From Lewinella sp. IMCC34183 (lineage in GTDB: Bacteria; Bacteroidota; Bacteroidia; Chitinophagales; Saprospiraceae): a DNA stretch of 64,000 bases. Where the stretch lies: contig NZ_QMEM01000001.1 in assembly GCF_003390915.1 (NCBI RefSeq), positions 868,001-932,000 of the forward strand. Reading direction: 5' to 3'. A model generated the notes under the pieces. The model ran no database searches and was not told the DNA's origin. It worked only from the letters and a program-made list of their open reading frames with translations. Each line of letters starts with the position of its first letter. Within the stretch, counting starts at the first letter, position 1. Position numbers and translations under genes: made by a program. Below, piece by piece: positions 1-7,563 of this stretch.

Positions 1-206
1 GTCCGGAGTTCGTCATCCATACCCGTAGCCGCAGCTTCAGCGGCGAAATCCGCAAACTCCAAGACCTCAGGGAGATTGCCCACCAACTACTGGACGAAAA
101 CGTAGAGGAGGTACCCACCGTCCGACTACTGGGCCTCAGCGTGAGCAACCTGGAGCGGGAAGGGGGCGAGGGGGTGCAGCTGTTGTTACCTTTTGAGGAG
201 GAGTGA
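1..206 (+). CDS. dinB: DNA polymerase IV (DinB), 3' end only
   Basis: The window opens inside this gene. The reading frame that begins at base 3 gives 67 residues and a TGA stop at 204-206. The end of the protein reads VRLLGLSVSNLE, then a short acidic linker and QLLLPFEEE, which is the usual C-terminal little-finger end and beta-clamp-binding tail (QLxLF type) of Y-family translesion polymerases. The catalytic palm lies outside the window and cannot be checked. The frame is open and in normal codon usage, and it is followed directly by a simple tandem repeat. The identification rests on the C-terminal signature alone; another Y-family member such as a UmuC-type protein is possible but less likely. 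Confidence 0.75.
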   Translation, partial: PEFVIHTRSRSFSGEIRKLQDLREIAHQLLDENVEEVPTVRLLGLSVSNLEREGGEGVQLLLPFEEE

Positions 207-390
207 GTAGTTCTGTAGTTCTGTAGTTCTGTAGTTCTGTAGTTCTGTAGTTCTGTAGTTCAAATTCCGCGACTCGAGGCAGGTTCACCTCAGCCCAGCT
301 AGCCTCCAAAATACCAGCGACCGCCGGGAGCAAGACTACAGAACTACCAGCGACCGCCGGGAGCAAGACTACAGAACTACCGAACTAAAA
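207..390. repeat. Tandem 8-bp repeat and inverted 33-bp direct repeat
   Basis: Directly after the dinB stop, about six copies of the 8-mer TTCTGTAG run from 210 to about 260. At 312-344 and 345-377 a 33-bp unit occurs twice in direct orientation and contains CTACAGAACTAC, the reverse complement of the left repeat. A third, degraded unit follows to about 406. The two arms could fold into a long imperfect hairpin between dinB (+) and the methyltransferase (-), where it might act as a terminator. There are no unique spacers, so it is not a CRISPR. Confidence 0.8.
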
Positions 391-408
391 GCGACCACAG
401 GGAGCGCA

Positions 409-1233
409 CTAACTATTCATCTTCTGAAACATCATGATCCCCCAATCCAGGCAACCGTCCTCGGCGAGGCGGATGAAGTTCTTGTAGGTTTTGATGCGTT
501 CATTCACGAAGCGCTCGCTGCTCTGTTCGATGAGCTTCTCCTTGTTGGCCTGCAGGGTATACAGCACCTTGGTGTAGTGGTGTACGAGCTGCTCCGAGAG
601 CTCGATGCTGTAGATCTGCTGCAAAAATCCGCGGGCGGCGTCGGTACCGTACTGCTCCTCTGTGATGAGTTCTTCGAGCGGCAGTTTCTTGATAAGTTTC
701 TCGGAATCGGGGTCGTCGCAGGTATCGCTGCGCATGAGAGCGCTGATGATGAGCCGGCCTTCGGGCTTCAGGACGCGGTGGATCGCCCGGAAGGTTTCGC
801 GCTTTTTGCCGGTCAGGCTGAATGCATCCTGGGCGATGACGAAATCGAAGTAATCGGGGTCGTAAGGCATGTATTCAACGAATCCCTTCGCAACTTTCAC
901 TTTTTTGCTTAGTTCGAGCTCTTCGATCTTCCGCTCGTTGTATTCATTTTGCTTTTCGTCGTCGTTGAGGCACCAGACCTTACACTTGTATTTCTCGGCG
1001 ATAAAGCGTGCGGCGCCTCCGAAGCCTGACTGAACCACTAGAATTTTCGATGCCCGCTTGATACGCGGCAGCAACTTGATCATGCGCTCCGTCGTCTTGC
1101 GGTTAGCTTCGTGCAGACTCAGACTCTTCGGACGGTAGATACCAATGTGCAGATCGTCCCCGCCCCAAACATTGTGATAAATGTGCTGGCCTTTCTTTTC
1201 TTCAACGAACAGGGGGTTGGGATTGGTAGACAT
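409..1233 (-). CDS. SAM-dependent methyltransferase, sarcosine/dimethylglycine methyltransferase-like
   Basis: The 274-residue protein has a class I Rossmann methyltransferase core. Motif I is degenerate (ILVVQSGFGGAARFIAEKY, residues about 64-82). The acidic end of strand 2 is seen in VWCLNDDEKQNE, motif IV in FDFVIAQDAF and motif VI in HRVLKPEGRLIIS. The N-terminus reads YHNVWGGDDLHIGIY, very like the start of sarcosine/dimethylglycine N-methyltransferases, which make glycine betaine as an osmoprotectant. A marine organism would have use for that, but the substrate is inferred from similarity only. The gene stands alone, with a TACGTTGG -7-like box 19 nt upstream of the ATG. Small-molecule methyltransferase is secure; the exact substrate is not. 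Confidence 0.75.
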   Translation of the reverse strand: MSTNPNPLFVEEKKGQHIYHNVWGGDDLHIGIYRPKSLSLHEANRKTTERMIKLLPRIKRASKILVVQSGFGGAARFIAEKYKCKVWCLNDDEKQNEYNERKIEELELSKKVKVAKGFVEYMPYDPDYFDFVIAQDAFSLTGKKRETFRAIHRVLKPEGRLIISALMRSDTCDDPDSEKLIKKLPLEELITEEQYGTDAARGFLQQIYSIELSEQLVHHYTKVLYTLQANKEKLIEQSSERFVNERIKTYKNFIRLAEDGCLDWGIMMFQKMNS

Positions 1234-1251
1234 AGGTGTTGTTTACCTATA

Positions 1252-1259
1252 CCAACGTA
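1252..1259 (-). promoter_or_regulatory. -7 promoter box (TACGTTGG) of the methyltransferase gene
   Basis: Read on the minus strand the box is TACGTTGG, a TAnnTTTG variant in which the third T is G, as in several other genes here. It ends 19 nt before the ATG at 1233. No clear -33 TTTG was found. Confidence 0.4.
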
Positions 1260-1366
1260 GGTACACCGGTTTTGTTCGCAATTTGATGATTGCTTTCATC
1301 CTATCCTAGCACTACCCGTACAATGCCCCAATACGGGCAGCAGTAGGTGCTCCGGGAAGGGTTTTG

Positions 1367-1738
1367 CTAGTCGCGCTTGGTCAGTTCCTGTTGCCAACCC
1401 CGCACCTCGCCCAGGCGGAACCTTACGGGAAAGTGAGTAGCGGCCTCGATATTCAATTCCAGTCGGCAGAAAAACGCCAGATAAGGCTTGGTCGAAGCGA
1501 AATCAAAGTCAGATGACTCGAAGGATCCGACTGTCTCGGCAAAGGGGGCGGGAACGCGGGTGCCGGGGTCAGTTGCCAACCGCAAGGCCGCCGGCTTACA
1601 TACCGCGAGCGGCTCCGGAACCAGGGTGGCCCGCCGTTCGGTCAGGGAACCTGCACCTGCGTCCGCGCCCACGGTAAGTTGGGCCTGCAGCGCTCCGCAG
1701 GAAAGTAGCAACAGTACAGCCAGGGCAGCGCGCATCAC
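1367..1738 (-). CDS. Small secreted protein of unknown function
   Basis: The 123-residue product begins with a signal peptide (about residues 1-19: MMRAALAVLLLLSCGALQA, cleavage likely after ALQA). The rest is short and has no motif I recognise. Two cysteines remain (in AVCKPAAL and FFCRLEL) and could form a disulfide bond in the periplasm. The start codon overlaps the stop of the upstream VWA gene by 4 nt (ATGA type), so the two are almost certainly co-transcribed and translationally coupled. That suggests a shared job, which I cannot name. It is probably a lineage-restricted protein. Confidence 0.6.
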   Translation of the reverse strand: MMRAALAVLLLLSCGALQAQLTVGADAGAGSLTERRATLVPEPLAVCKPAALRLATDPGTRVPAPFAETVGSFESSDFDFASTKPYLAFFCRLELNIEAATHFPVRFRLGEVRGWQQELTKRD

Positions 1739-2829
1739 TTCTTCTTATTGCGTTTGTAGTCGCGGAAAACGAAGTCGCCGAGGCCCTGTAGCCCACTGTA
1801 GTAGGCCTTGCCGCCGTTGGTCTCGGTGAAGCTCTGCACGAACTGTACGAGGTAGGGGTCGCGGGCGATCATGAAGGTGGTGACTGGGATGCTGATCTTG
1901 CGCAGGCGGGCGGCGAGGTTGAGCGTACGATTGACGATGGTGCGGTCTAGGCCCATGCTGTTCTTGATGTAGCGTTTGCCGCGCTTGATGCAGGTGGGCT
2001 TGCCGTCGGTGATCATGAAGATCTGCTTGTTGGGGTTGCGGCGGCGGCGCAGGATGTCCATGGCCAGCTCGAGCCCGGCTACGGTGTTGGTGTGGTAGGG
2101 GCCCACCTGGAGATAGGGCAGGTCCTTGATCTCCACCGGCCAGGCGTCGTTGCCGAAAACGATGATGTCGAGGGTATCCTTGGGGAAGCGGGTGGTGATG
2201 TACTCACTGAGCGCCATGGCCACCTTCTTGGCGGGGGTAATGCGGTCCTCGCCGTAGAGGATCATGGAATGGCTGATGTCGATCATCAGCACCGTTGACA
2301 TCTGGGCCTGGTAGTGGGTTTCGTAGACTTCGAGGTCGCTGGTGGTCAGTTTGAAGTCGTCGATGCCGTTGTTGATCTGGGCATTGCGGAGACTCTCGCT
2401 GACGGCCATTTTGTCGAGCGCGTCGCCGAACTCGAAGGGGCGGCGCTCGGAGGTGGTCTCGTCGCCGCGGCCGCTGTAGCGGGTGGAGTGGTTACCGCGC
2501 TTCGTCTTCTTGATGTCGCCGAAAATATCCTTGAGGGCTTTCTGGCGCAGCTCGCCCTCCATCTTGGCGGTGGGTACGTAGCCGGGCTTACCGGGTCCGT
2601 CGCCGGGTTCGATGTAGTTTTTGTCGATGAGCTCCTGGATGAAGTCTCCGATGCTGTAGTCTTCGTTGGTCAGTTCGTACTGCCGGTCGAGGTTGGTGAG
2701 CCACTGCAGGGCTTCGCCGACGTTGCCGGAGGTGTGGGTAAGGAGTTCCTGGAAGAGCTTGAGGAGCTTTTCGAAGGGGGTTTCGTCGTCTTGCCCGGCG
2801 ATGTAGTTTGAGAATTTCCAGCCTATCAT
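1735..2829 (-). CDS. VWA domain protein (CoxE/ChlD-like)
   Basis: This 364-residue protein has a C-terminal von Willebrand factor A domain (about residues 175-364). The metal-ion-dependent adhesion site is complete: DISHS fits DxSxS in VLMIDISHSMILYGEDR, the threonine loop is in GPYHTNTVAGLE, and the aspartate loop is in IFMITDGKP. The N-terminal half is helical and charged. There is no signal peptide, so it is probably cytoplasmic. Such proteins often work with MoxR-type AAA+ ATPases as metal-insertion or chaperone systems; no MoxR gene lies nearby in the window. The gene overlaps the small secreted protein gene by 4 nt. The family assignment is firm, the role is unknown. Confidence 0.85.
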   Translation of the reverse strand: MIGWKFSNYIAGQDDETPFEKLLKLFQELLTHTSGNVGEALQWLTNLDRQYELTNEDYSIGDFIQELIDKNYIEPGDGPGKPGYVPTAKMEGELRQKALKDIFGDIKKTKRGNHSTRYSGRGDETTSERRPFEFGDALDKMAVSESLRNAQINNGIDDFKLTTSDLEVYETHYQAQMSTVLMIDISHSMILYGEDRITPAKKVAMALSEYITTRFPKDTLDIIVFGNDAWPVEIKDLPYLQVGPYHTNTVAGLELAMDILRRRRNPNKQIFMITDGKPTCIKRGKRYIKNSMGLDRTIVNRTLNLAARLRKISIPVTTFMIARDPYLVQFVQSFTETNGGKAYYSGLQGLGDFVFRDYKRNKKK

Positions 2830-2884
2830 ATAGGGGGAACGGGTGGGGGCTGGGGATGGTTTTGGCGGAGTGGCCGGTGCGGTA

Positions 2885-3002
2885 GCGGCCGGTCGACTAG
2901 TGGCCGGTGGAGGAGCCGCCGGTCGGCTAGTGGCCGGTCGACTAGTCGACCGGCCACTAGCCCTACGTACCAGTTCGGCATTCTTAACCCACAGTTAACA
3001 CG
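2885..3002. repeat. REP-like palindromic element upstream of the RAYT gene (copy A)
   Basis: Bases 2927-2960 form a perfect 34-bp palindrome with arms CTAGTGGCCGGTCGACT. To its left lie partial copies of the same arm (2886-2908 and 2918-2935). To its right a 44-bp extension contains TACGTACCAGTT and TTAACCCACAGTTAACACG. The extension and palindrome core recur without gaps at 24199-24269. The element ends 28 nt before the GTG (40 nt before the ATG) of the adjacent RAYT-type transposase gene, the usual arrangement of a REP sequence and its cognate enzyme. Confidence 0.85.
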
Positions 3003-3030
3003 AGTCCACCCAGCGTAGACTGCGGGTACC

Positions 3031-3738
3031 GTGATTTGCCGCATGTACCACGAACACGTTATCTACCACGTCTATAATCAGAGCATCAATTACGAGACCA
3101 TCTTCAAGGAAGAGAGTAACTACCACTACTTCCTGGAGAAAGTGAAAAAGCACCTCGTGCCGGTCGCCGACGTATTAGCGTTCTGTCTGATGCCCGATCA
3201 TTTTCACTTCCTGCTCAAACCCACCCCGCGGGGGTGCCAACCCAGTCCGTGCGGGCGGTTCCTCGCGGCGGATGAAGACGGTACCGAAGTGAAGTACCAG
3301 CAGAACCTGAGCCACGCGCTTAAAATCATGCTCAGCAGCTACACCCGAGCGATCAACGGGCAGTACCGACGACGGGGCTCCCTGTTCCGGATCAGGACCA
3401 AAAAGAAGCCGGGCTACGCCAATTTTTACCCGGATGCCGCAGACTTGGCCGATGATGAGCCCTTCACCCGCTTCGTGCCGTACCTCCAGATTTGCTTTTT
3501 GTACATCCACGATAACCCCGTCAAGGCCGGACTTGTCCATGACCCGCTCGAGTGGGGCTGGTCTTCCGCACTAGACTACGCGGGCTGGCGCGACACGGGA
3601 GTATGCAACTTCCAGGCGACGGAACACCTGTTAGGCATCCGGCGGGCGGCTGATCTCTCTGCTCCACGTGCCACGTCGTATAGCGATGGGCCGCTGCACC
3701 ACAATGCAACGGCCCTACCCCACCCGCCCAGTTTCTAA
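3031..3738 (+). CDS. REP-associated tyrosine transposase (RAYT, Y1_Tnp/IS200-like)
   Basis: The 235-residue protein is a single-tyrosine HUH nuclease of the TnpA-REP type. The HUH motif is in CLMPDHFHFLLKP (about residues 50-62), and the catalytic tyrosine helix matches FLYIHDNPVKAGLV (about residues 157-170), followed by the usual WGWSS. RAYTs nick and move REP palindromes. Unlike true IS200 copies it has no partner TnpB and appears as one domesticated-looking copy. The track start is a GTG at 3031; the ATG at 3043 (MYHEHVIYHVYNQS) fits the family better. The palindromic repeat immediately upstream is the likely substrate. The C-terminal 30 residues look low in conservation. Confidence 0.88.
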   Translation: MICRMYHEHVIYHVYNQSINYETIFKEESNYHYFLEKVKKHLVPVADVLAFCLMPDHFHFLLKPTPRGCQPSPCGRFLAADEDGTEVKYQQNLSHALKIMLSSYTRAINGQYRRRGSLFRIRTKKKPGYANFYPDAADLADDEPFTRFVPYLQICFLYIHDNPVKAGLVHDPLEWGWSSALDYAGWRDTGVCNFQATEHLLGIRRAADLSAPRATSYSDGPLHHNATALPHPPSF

Positions 3739-3788
3739 GCAATATGGTGGTGGCAAAAAAATCTGATAGGTTGTAAACGCAGGGCGAT

Positions 3789-4433
3789 TTAGGGTGCAGG
3801 ACGCTCAAGCAACTCCACCAGCCCCGCCTCGCTGCTCTCCGCCGGCCACGTACACGGGATACCCCGCCGCTCCAGTTCGCCGCCCGTACTCGGACCGATG
3901 GCCAGGACGCGCGCACCAGGTGACAGTGCGAAGTGATCAAGGTAGGCAGCGACGTTGAGCGGGCTAGTGAAGATGTAGGTACGCGCCTCGATCGGCTCCC
4001 GCGGCGGGGCCGGGCGATTATCGTAGCAGACCGCATCTAGCACCGTAAGTCGGTCGGTCAGCGCGGACTGCACACTAAGACGCGACTGCCGGGCGCGGGG
4101 AAAGAAAACCCGACGACCCTCAGCAACGGCCAAAAAATCCTCGGCTACCCGCTCCGGGTGACCGTCGCCGCAGAAGTCCACCCGCCGGCCGGCGGTCAGC
4201 AGCGTGGCTGCCGTACCGCCGCCGATAGCGGCCAATTTGGTACCATCGGGTACCTCACCGGCGAATGTGACCGCCCGGGAACTGTAAAAGAACCACCAGT
4301 CGGCGTCCGCAGGTGCTGTAAACGGGACCGCCGCGAATGCGAGCAGGGACCGCGCCTCCAGCCGTTCGCCCACGCTGTCGGTCCACTGCCGCAGGGGGCT
4401 GTCGCCCTTGAGTTTACGACTGATGAAGATCAC
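3789..4433 (-). CDS. hemD: Uroporphyrinogen-III synthase
   Basis: The 214-residue product matches HemD in length and layout: an N-terminal MIFISRKL strand, a WWFFYSSRAVTFA segment where the family has FTSxxAV, AAIGGGTAATL for the A(I/V)GxxTA motif, then IFTSPLNVAAYLDHF and VLAIGPSTGGELERRG in the second domain. It cyclises hydroxymethylbilane to uroporphyrinogen III in haem and sirohaem synthesis. HemD sequences diverge widely, so the call rests on the repeated two-domain pattern. The start is GTG, and the upstream NYN gene ends only 2 nt before it, so the two genes are co-transcribed. No other haem gene is in the window. Confidence 0.85.
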   Translation of the reverse strand: MIFISRKLKGDSPLRQWTDSVGERLEARSLLAFAAVPFTAPADADWWFFYSSRAVTFAGEVPDGTKLAAIGGGTAATLLTAGRRVDFCGDGHPERVAEDFLAVAEGRRVFFPRARQSRLSVQSALTDRLTVLDAVCYDNRPAPPREPIEARTYIFTSPLNVAAYLDHFALSPGARVLAIGPSTGGELERRGIPCTWPAESSEAGLVELLERPAP

Positions 4434-4435
4434 CC

Positions 4436-5401
4436 CTACTCCTGTTCGCCCTCGTCGCCCTCCAGCTCTCCGAGGAAGTATACTTCCTGGGCCACCAGCT
4501 TACCCTTGTCACTGTGGCTGAGCACGAACTCGACGGGGTCGCCCTCCAGCAGGTCCTCGAAGCGGACGTTCTTGACGTTGGTATGGTGAAAGAACAGATT
4601 GTTCGGGGGGTAGGTGATGAAACCATACCCACCCTTCAGGCTGAAGATCTGGCTCTCCATGACTTCCCCGATCTCGCCCTCCACGGGTTCCTCCAAGACG
4701 ACCTTGTCCGATTTCTTGTTTTCGGCCGCGGGTGTAGGTGCATCCTTCTTCTTGTCGCTGACGAACAAGTGATGCACCAGCCGCGCCTCCGCCTCCGAAC
4801 TGGGGTGGTCGATGATCTCCGACATCGCCAGCGGATAGCTCGCCTCCCGCAGCAGGTCCTGGCTGGTACGGGTAACCATGCCGCTGCCGTTGTCAGTGGT
4901 GAATTCAAAGTCCCAACCAACGATCATGACCCTGCAGCCCAGGGCGTTGAGCTTACGGACGAGCGGAACGTAATCACCGTCGCTCGCGATGAGCACCACC
5001 ACGTCGAACCGGTGTAGCAGGGTCTGCTCGAAGGTTTCCAAGGCGAACCACACGTCGATCCCCTTTTCCTGCCGCCGTCCGTGGGTCGACCGCAGGGGGG
5101 CGTAGTGGGTGGTGACGCCGCTCGACATCAGGATGTCGTCGAAAACCCGGTCGTAATACAGGGCGCTGCCCCGCTGCTGGGCCTCCGTGGCATTGAGGCG
5201 GGCGCGGAAGTAATGACTGTCCACGATTTTACTGCGCCGCAGCGGGACCCCTTCCTCCTGGGCTACGCGGGCTTCGATAAACTGGTGGAGGCCCGTGATG
5301 GACAGCCGGCGGCGCTGCGGATGATCGTAGTTGTAGTAGTTGCTAACGTGGAGGAAGTAATTTCCGTCGTAAAAGACACCTATCTTGGTGAGTTGCGGCA
5401 T
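4436..5401 (-). CDS. NYN-domain (LabA/DUF88) RNase fused to a cold-shock domain
   Basis: With the ATG at 5401 the protein has 321 residues; an upstream TTG would add 16 residues that do not look like protein. Residues 5-190 form a NYN/PIN-like nuclease domain: GVFYDGNYF (Asp12, Asn14), KGIDVWFALE and LIASDGDYVPLVRKL supply the acidic metal site. After an acidic/lysine-rich linker, residues about 255-312 form an OB-fold cold-shock-like domain (GGYGFITYPPNNLFFHHTNV, then a VEFVLS strand). The domain pair suggests a ribonuclease that grips single-stranded RNA. hemD follows 2 nt downstream. Function beyond RNA processing is an inference. Confidence 0.85.
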   Translation of the reverse strand: MPQLTKIGVFYDGNYFLHVSNYYNYDHPQRRRLSITGLHQFIEARVAQEEGVPLRRSKIVDSHYFRARLNATEAQQRGSALYYDRVFDDILMSSGVTTHYAPLRSTHGRRQEKGIDVWFALETFEQTLLHRFDVVVLIASDGDYVPLVRKLNALGCRVMIVGWDFEFTTDNGSGMVTRTSQDLLREASYPLAMSEIIDHPSSEAEARLVHHLFVSDKKKDAPTPAAENKKSDKVVLEEPVEGEIGEVMESQIFSLKGGYGFITYPPNNLFFHHTNVKNVRFEDLLEGDPVEFVLSHSDKGKLVAQEVYFLGELEGDEGEQE

Positions 5402-5454
5402 TTCTATTTCAGGTATGGTATATGAATCCGTATCGGTAGTACGGCACAAAGAAA

Positions 5455-5483
5455 AGCCCCATCCACGGAACGCGGACGGGGCT
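5455..5483 (-). terminator. Intrinsic terminator after tRNA-Lys
   Basis: On the minus strand AGCCCCGTCC pairs with GGATGGGGCT around a short loop and is followed by TTTCTTTG. It lies 10 nt past the 3' end of tRNA-Lys and just before the NYN gene. Confidence 0.75.
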
Positions 5484-5492
5484 TAGCGTATG

Positions 5493-5566
5493 TGAGCCCC
5501 CAGGGGCTCGAACCCTGGACCCCCTCATTAAAAGTGAGGTGCTCTAGCCAGCTGAGCTAGGGGCTC
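5493..5566 (-). tRNA. tRNA-Lys (anticodon TTT)
   Basis: A full cloverleaf can be drawn on the minus strand: acceptor GAGCCCC/GGGGCTC with discriminator A, D-loop TAGCTCAGCTGG, anticodon stem CCTCA/TGAGG with loop CTTTTAA (anticodon TTT), and T-loop GGTTCGAGCC. The CCA end is not encoded. A -7 box TACCTTTG lies about 29 nt upstream and a terminator follows. Confidence 0.97.
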
Positions 5567-5594
5567 TGGAGGATGCTTTATTTCTAAAGCGTCG

Positions 5595-5602
5595 CAAAGG
5601 TA
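5595..5602 (-). promoter_or_regulatory. -7 promoter box (TACCTTTG) of tRNA-Lys
   Basis: Perfect match to the Bacteroidota -7 consensus TAnnTTTG on the minus strand, 29 nt upstream of the mature tRNA 5' end. Confidence 0.6.
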
Positions 5603-5653
5603 AGCACGTCCAACTTATTTAACCAAGCCGTACGCCACTTTCTTCGCGAATTC

Positions 5654-5929
5654 CTACTTCCGGATACCGAGCTTGGCGATCAGCGAACGGTAACCTTCAA
5701 GATCTTTACGCTTGAGGTAGTTGAGCATCTTGCCCCGGCTGCCGACGAGCGAAAGCAGCGCCTTGCGGCTGCTGTGATCTTTCGGGTGCTCGCGCAGGTG
5801 GTCCGAGAGGGCCTTGATGCGGAAGGTGAACAGAGCGATCTGTCCTTCGGTGGATCCAGTATTCTGGGCGGATCCGCCGTATTCGGTGAAGATGTCGTCC
5901 ATCTTCTCCTGAGTCAGGTAAACGGGCAT
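5654..5929 (-). CDS. rpsO: 30S ribosomal protein S15
   Basis: The 91-residue sequence is collinear with S15: [39 protein letters not shown] and [20 protein letters not shown] are hallmark stretches binding the 16S rRNA central domain, and the C-terminus IAKLGIRK is standard. Length matches the family. The gene stands alone, upstream of tRNA-Lys on the same strand, and has its own -7 box (TACCTTTG at 6009-6002) with a leader of about 70 nt. That leader could hold the S15 autoregulatory site, though I cannot see a clear pseudoknot. Confidence 0.98.
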   Translation of the reverse strand: MPVYLTQEKMDDIFTEYGGSAQNTGSTEGQIALFTFRIKALSDHLREHPKDHSSRKALLSLVGSRGKMLNYLKRKDLEGYRSLIAKLGIRK

Positions 5930-6001
5930 AGTATAAAGCCTTTAGTAAATAGCCCGCCGCGTACGGCCGACTAATCAGTTAAAGCGAAAAATTTCGGGCC
6001 G

Positions 6002-6009
6002 CAAAGGTA
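6002..6009 (-). promoter_or_regulatory. -7 promoter box (TACCTTTG) of rpsO
   Basis: Consensus TAnnTTTG match on the minus strand, 73 nt before the rpsO ATG. Confidence 0.55.
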
Positions 6010-6108
6010 GGGATTTTATTTGTACCATGCTACCCGACCGGTCGAAAGATAAGTTTTTGCGATAATCGCCCCCCGCTTTACTTACCTTCCGACTACAATG
6101 CTCCCCAG

Positions 6109-7542
6109 ATGAAGTACCTGTCTACCCTGCTCCTTTTCTGCGCGCTCAGCACCTGCGTCCGCGCCCAGACCTACGTCAGCGTCGAGAAACAAGACAGCGT
6201 TCCGCGAAGCCAGCTCACCTTTCTGGCCGGCCCCTACAACGTGGTCAATTACAAAGTACGCTACCGCACCATCGATACCCAGGGCCAACCCGATACCGCC
6301 AGCGGCCTGCTGACGATTCCGTACGACCGTGGCCTGGAGTTCCCGCTGGGCGCGTACATGCACGGTACCGTAACGAACCGGGAGGCGGTGCCCAGCCGTA
6401 TGGGCGTTACCGAACGCACCCTGGTGGACCTGATGGCCTCCTACGGATACGTGATGGTAGCGCCGGACTACCTCGGCCTGGGCGACAACGAAGGCTTTCA
6501 CCCCTACGTGCACGCCGCCAGCGAAGCCAGCGCGGGACGCGACCTGCTACTCGCCGCCCGCCAGTGGCTCGCGGAGCAGAAAATCCCCTACAACGATCAG
6601 CTGTTCCTTACCGGATACAGCCAGGGAGGCCACGCCGTGCAGGCGCTCCACCGCGACATTCAGGAAAATCCGGGTGACGACGACCTGACCGTCACGGCGG
6701 CCACCCACCTGTCCGGCCCCTACAGCATCAGCGACGTCATGCGGCGGGCGGCCTTCGAAGAGGAGCCTGCTACCCTGCCCGGCTACATCATCTATACCTA
6801 CGTAAGCTACGACAACGTCTACGGCATCTACGACAACCTGGGCGAGGTATTCAAGGAGCCCTATCTGGATGTCATCGAGGATTTCAATATGGACGTCATC
6901 GACGGCACCAGCTTCAACAACCAACTCTACCAGTTGCTGGAGGACCGCGACGAACGGCTGGCCGACATGTTCCAGGACTCCATCCGCCAGCAGCTTGAGG
7001 AAAACGACCCCGACAGCCGGATCATTCAGGCCCTGCGCGACAACGATACCTATGACTGGGCTCCCGAAGCCCCGACCCTGCTCTACTACTGTACGGACGA
7101 CGAGCAGGTCCCCTTCGAGAACGCCATCCTCGCCGACAGCGTGATGCGCATCAACGGGTCCACAACGGTCATGATCGAGTCGGGCGGTGAACGCAGTCAC
7201 ACCGAATGCGTACAGCCCGCCCTGCTGCGCACCCTCGGCCTGTTCGAAGGCCTCGCTTCCCGCAGCGAGGTAGCTACGGCCACCGGCCGGCCGGTCCGTC
7301 AGGTCAGCCTCTCCGTGAGCCCCAACCCCGTTTCCGTCGGTGGCGTCGTACGGGTCTCCGGACTCACGACGGGGGCCTATACCTATACCTTGTACGATGC
7401 CGCCGGCCGCAACGTGCAGCGCGGCACACTGCCCGCCGACGGTAGCCTGTCGGTGTCCGCCAGGGCCGTAGCCGGCCTGCACCTGCTGCGGATCAACCTC
7501 CCCGACGGCAACTTTGCGGTCAGGAAGGTCATGCTTCGGTAG
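6109..7542 (+). CDS. Secreted alpha/beta hydrolase with T9SS sorting domain
   Basis: The 477-residue protein has a signal peptide (residues 1-20, ending VRAQ). An alpha/beta hydrolase domain follows, with nucleophile elbow LTGYSQGGHA (Ser171), a likely acid in YYCTDDEQVPF and a likely catalytic His in GGERSHTEC. The layout resembles secretory lipases and prolyl-peptidase-like esterases. Residues about 393-477 are a type A type IX secretion sorting domain: SVSPNPVSVG, then YTYTLYDAAGR and the end FAVRKVMLR. The protein is therefore probably carried through T9SS to the cell surface or the medium. The substrate is unknown; esterase or lipase activity is likely. No cognate enzymes lie next to it. 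Confidence 0.85.
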   Translation: MKYLSTLLLFCALSTCVRAQTYVSVEKQDSVPRSQLTFLAGPYNVVNYKVRYRTIDTQGQPDTASGLLTIPYDRGLEFPLGAYMHGTVTNREAVPSRMGVTERTLVDLMASYGYVMVAPDYLGLGDNEGFHPYVHAASEASAGRDLLLAARQWLAEQKIPYNDQLFLTGYSQGGHAVQALHRDIQENPGDDDLTVTAATHLSGPYSISDVMRRAAFEEEPATLPGYIIYTYVSYDNVYGIYDNLGEVFKEPYLDVIEDFNMDVIDGTSFNNQLYQLLEDRDERLADMFQDSIRQQLEENDPDSRIIQALRDNDTYDWAPEAPTLLYYCTDDEQVPFENAILADSVMRINGSTTVMIESGGERSHTECVQPALLRTLGLFEGLASRSEVATATGRPVRQVSLSVSPNPVSVGGVVRVSGLTTGAYTYTLYDAAGRNVQRGTLPADGSLSVSARAVAGLHLLRINLPDGNFAVRKVMLR

Positions 7543-7563
7543 GCACGCCGTTACTTTGCGGGC

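Noticed and set aside
312-377. Direct 33-bp repeats that could be mistaken for a CRISPR
   Set aside because: The copies are adjacent with no spacers, there are only two intact units, and no cas gene is near.
2826-3044. Minus-strand frame across the palindromic repeats
   Set aside because: Its translation is a repetitive RPLADRPL pattern created by the repeat units.
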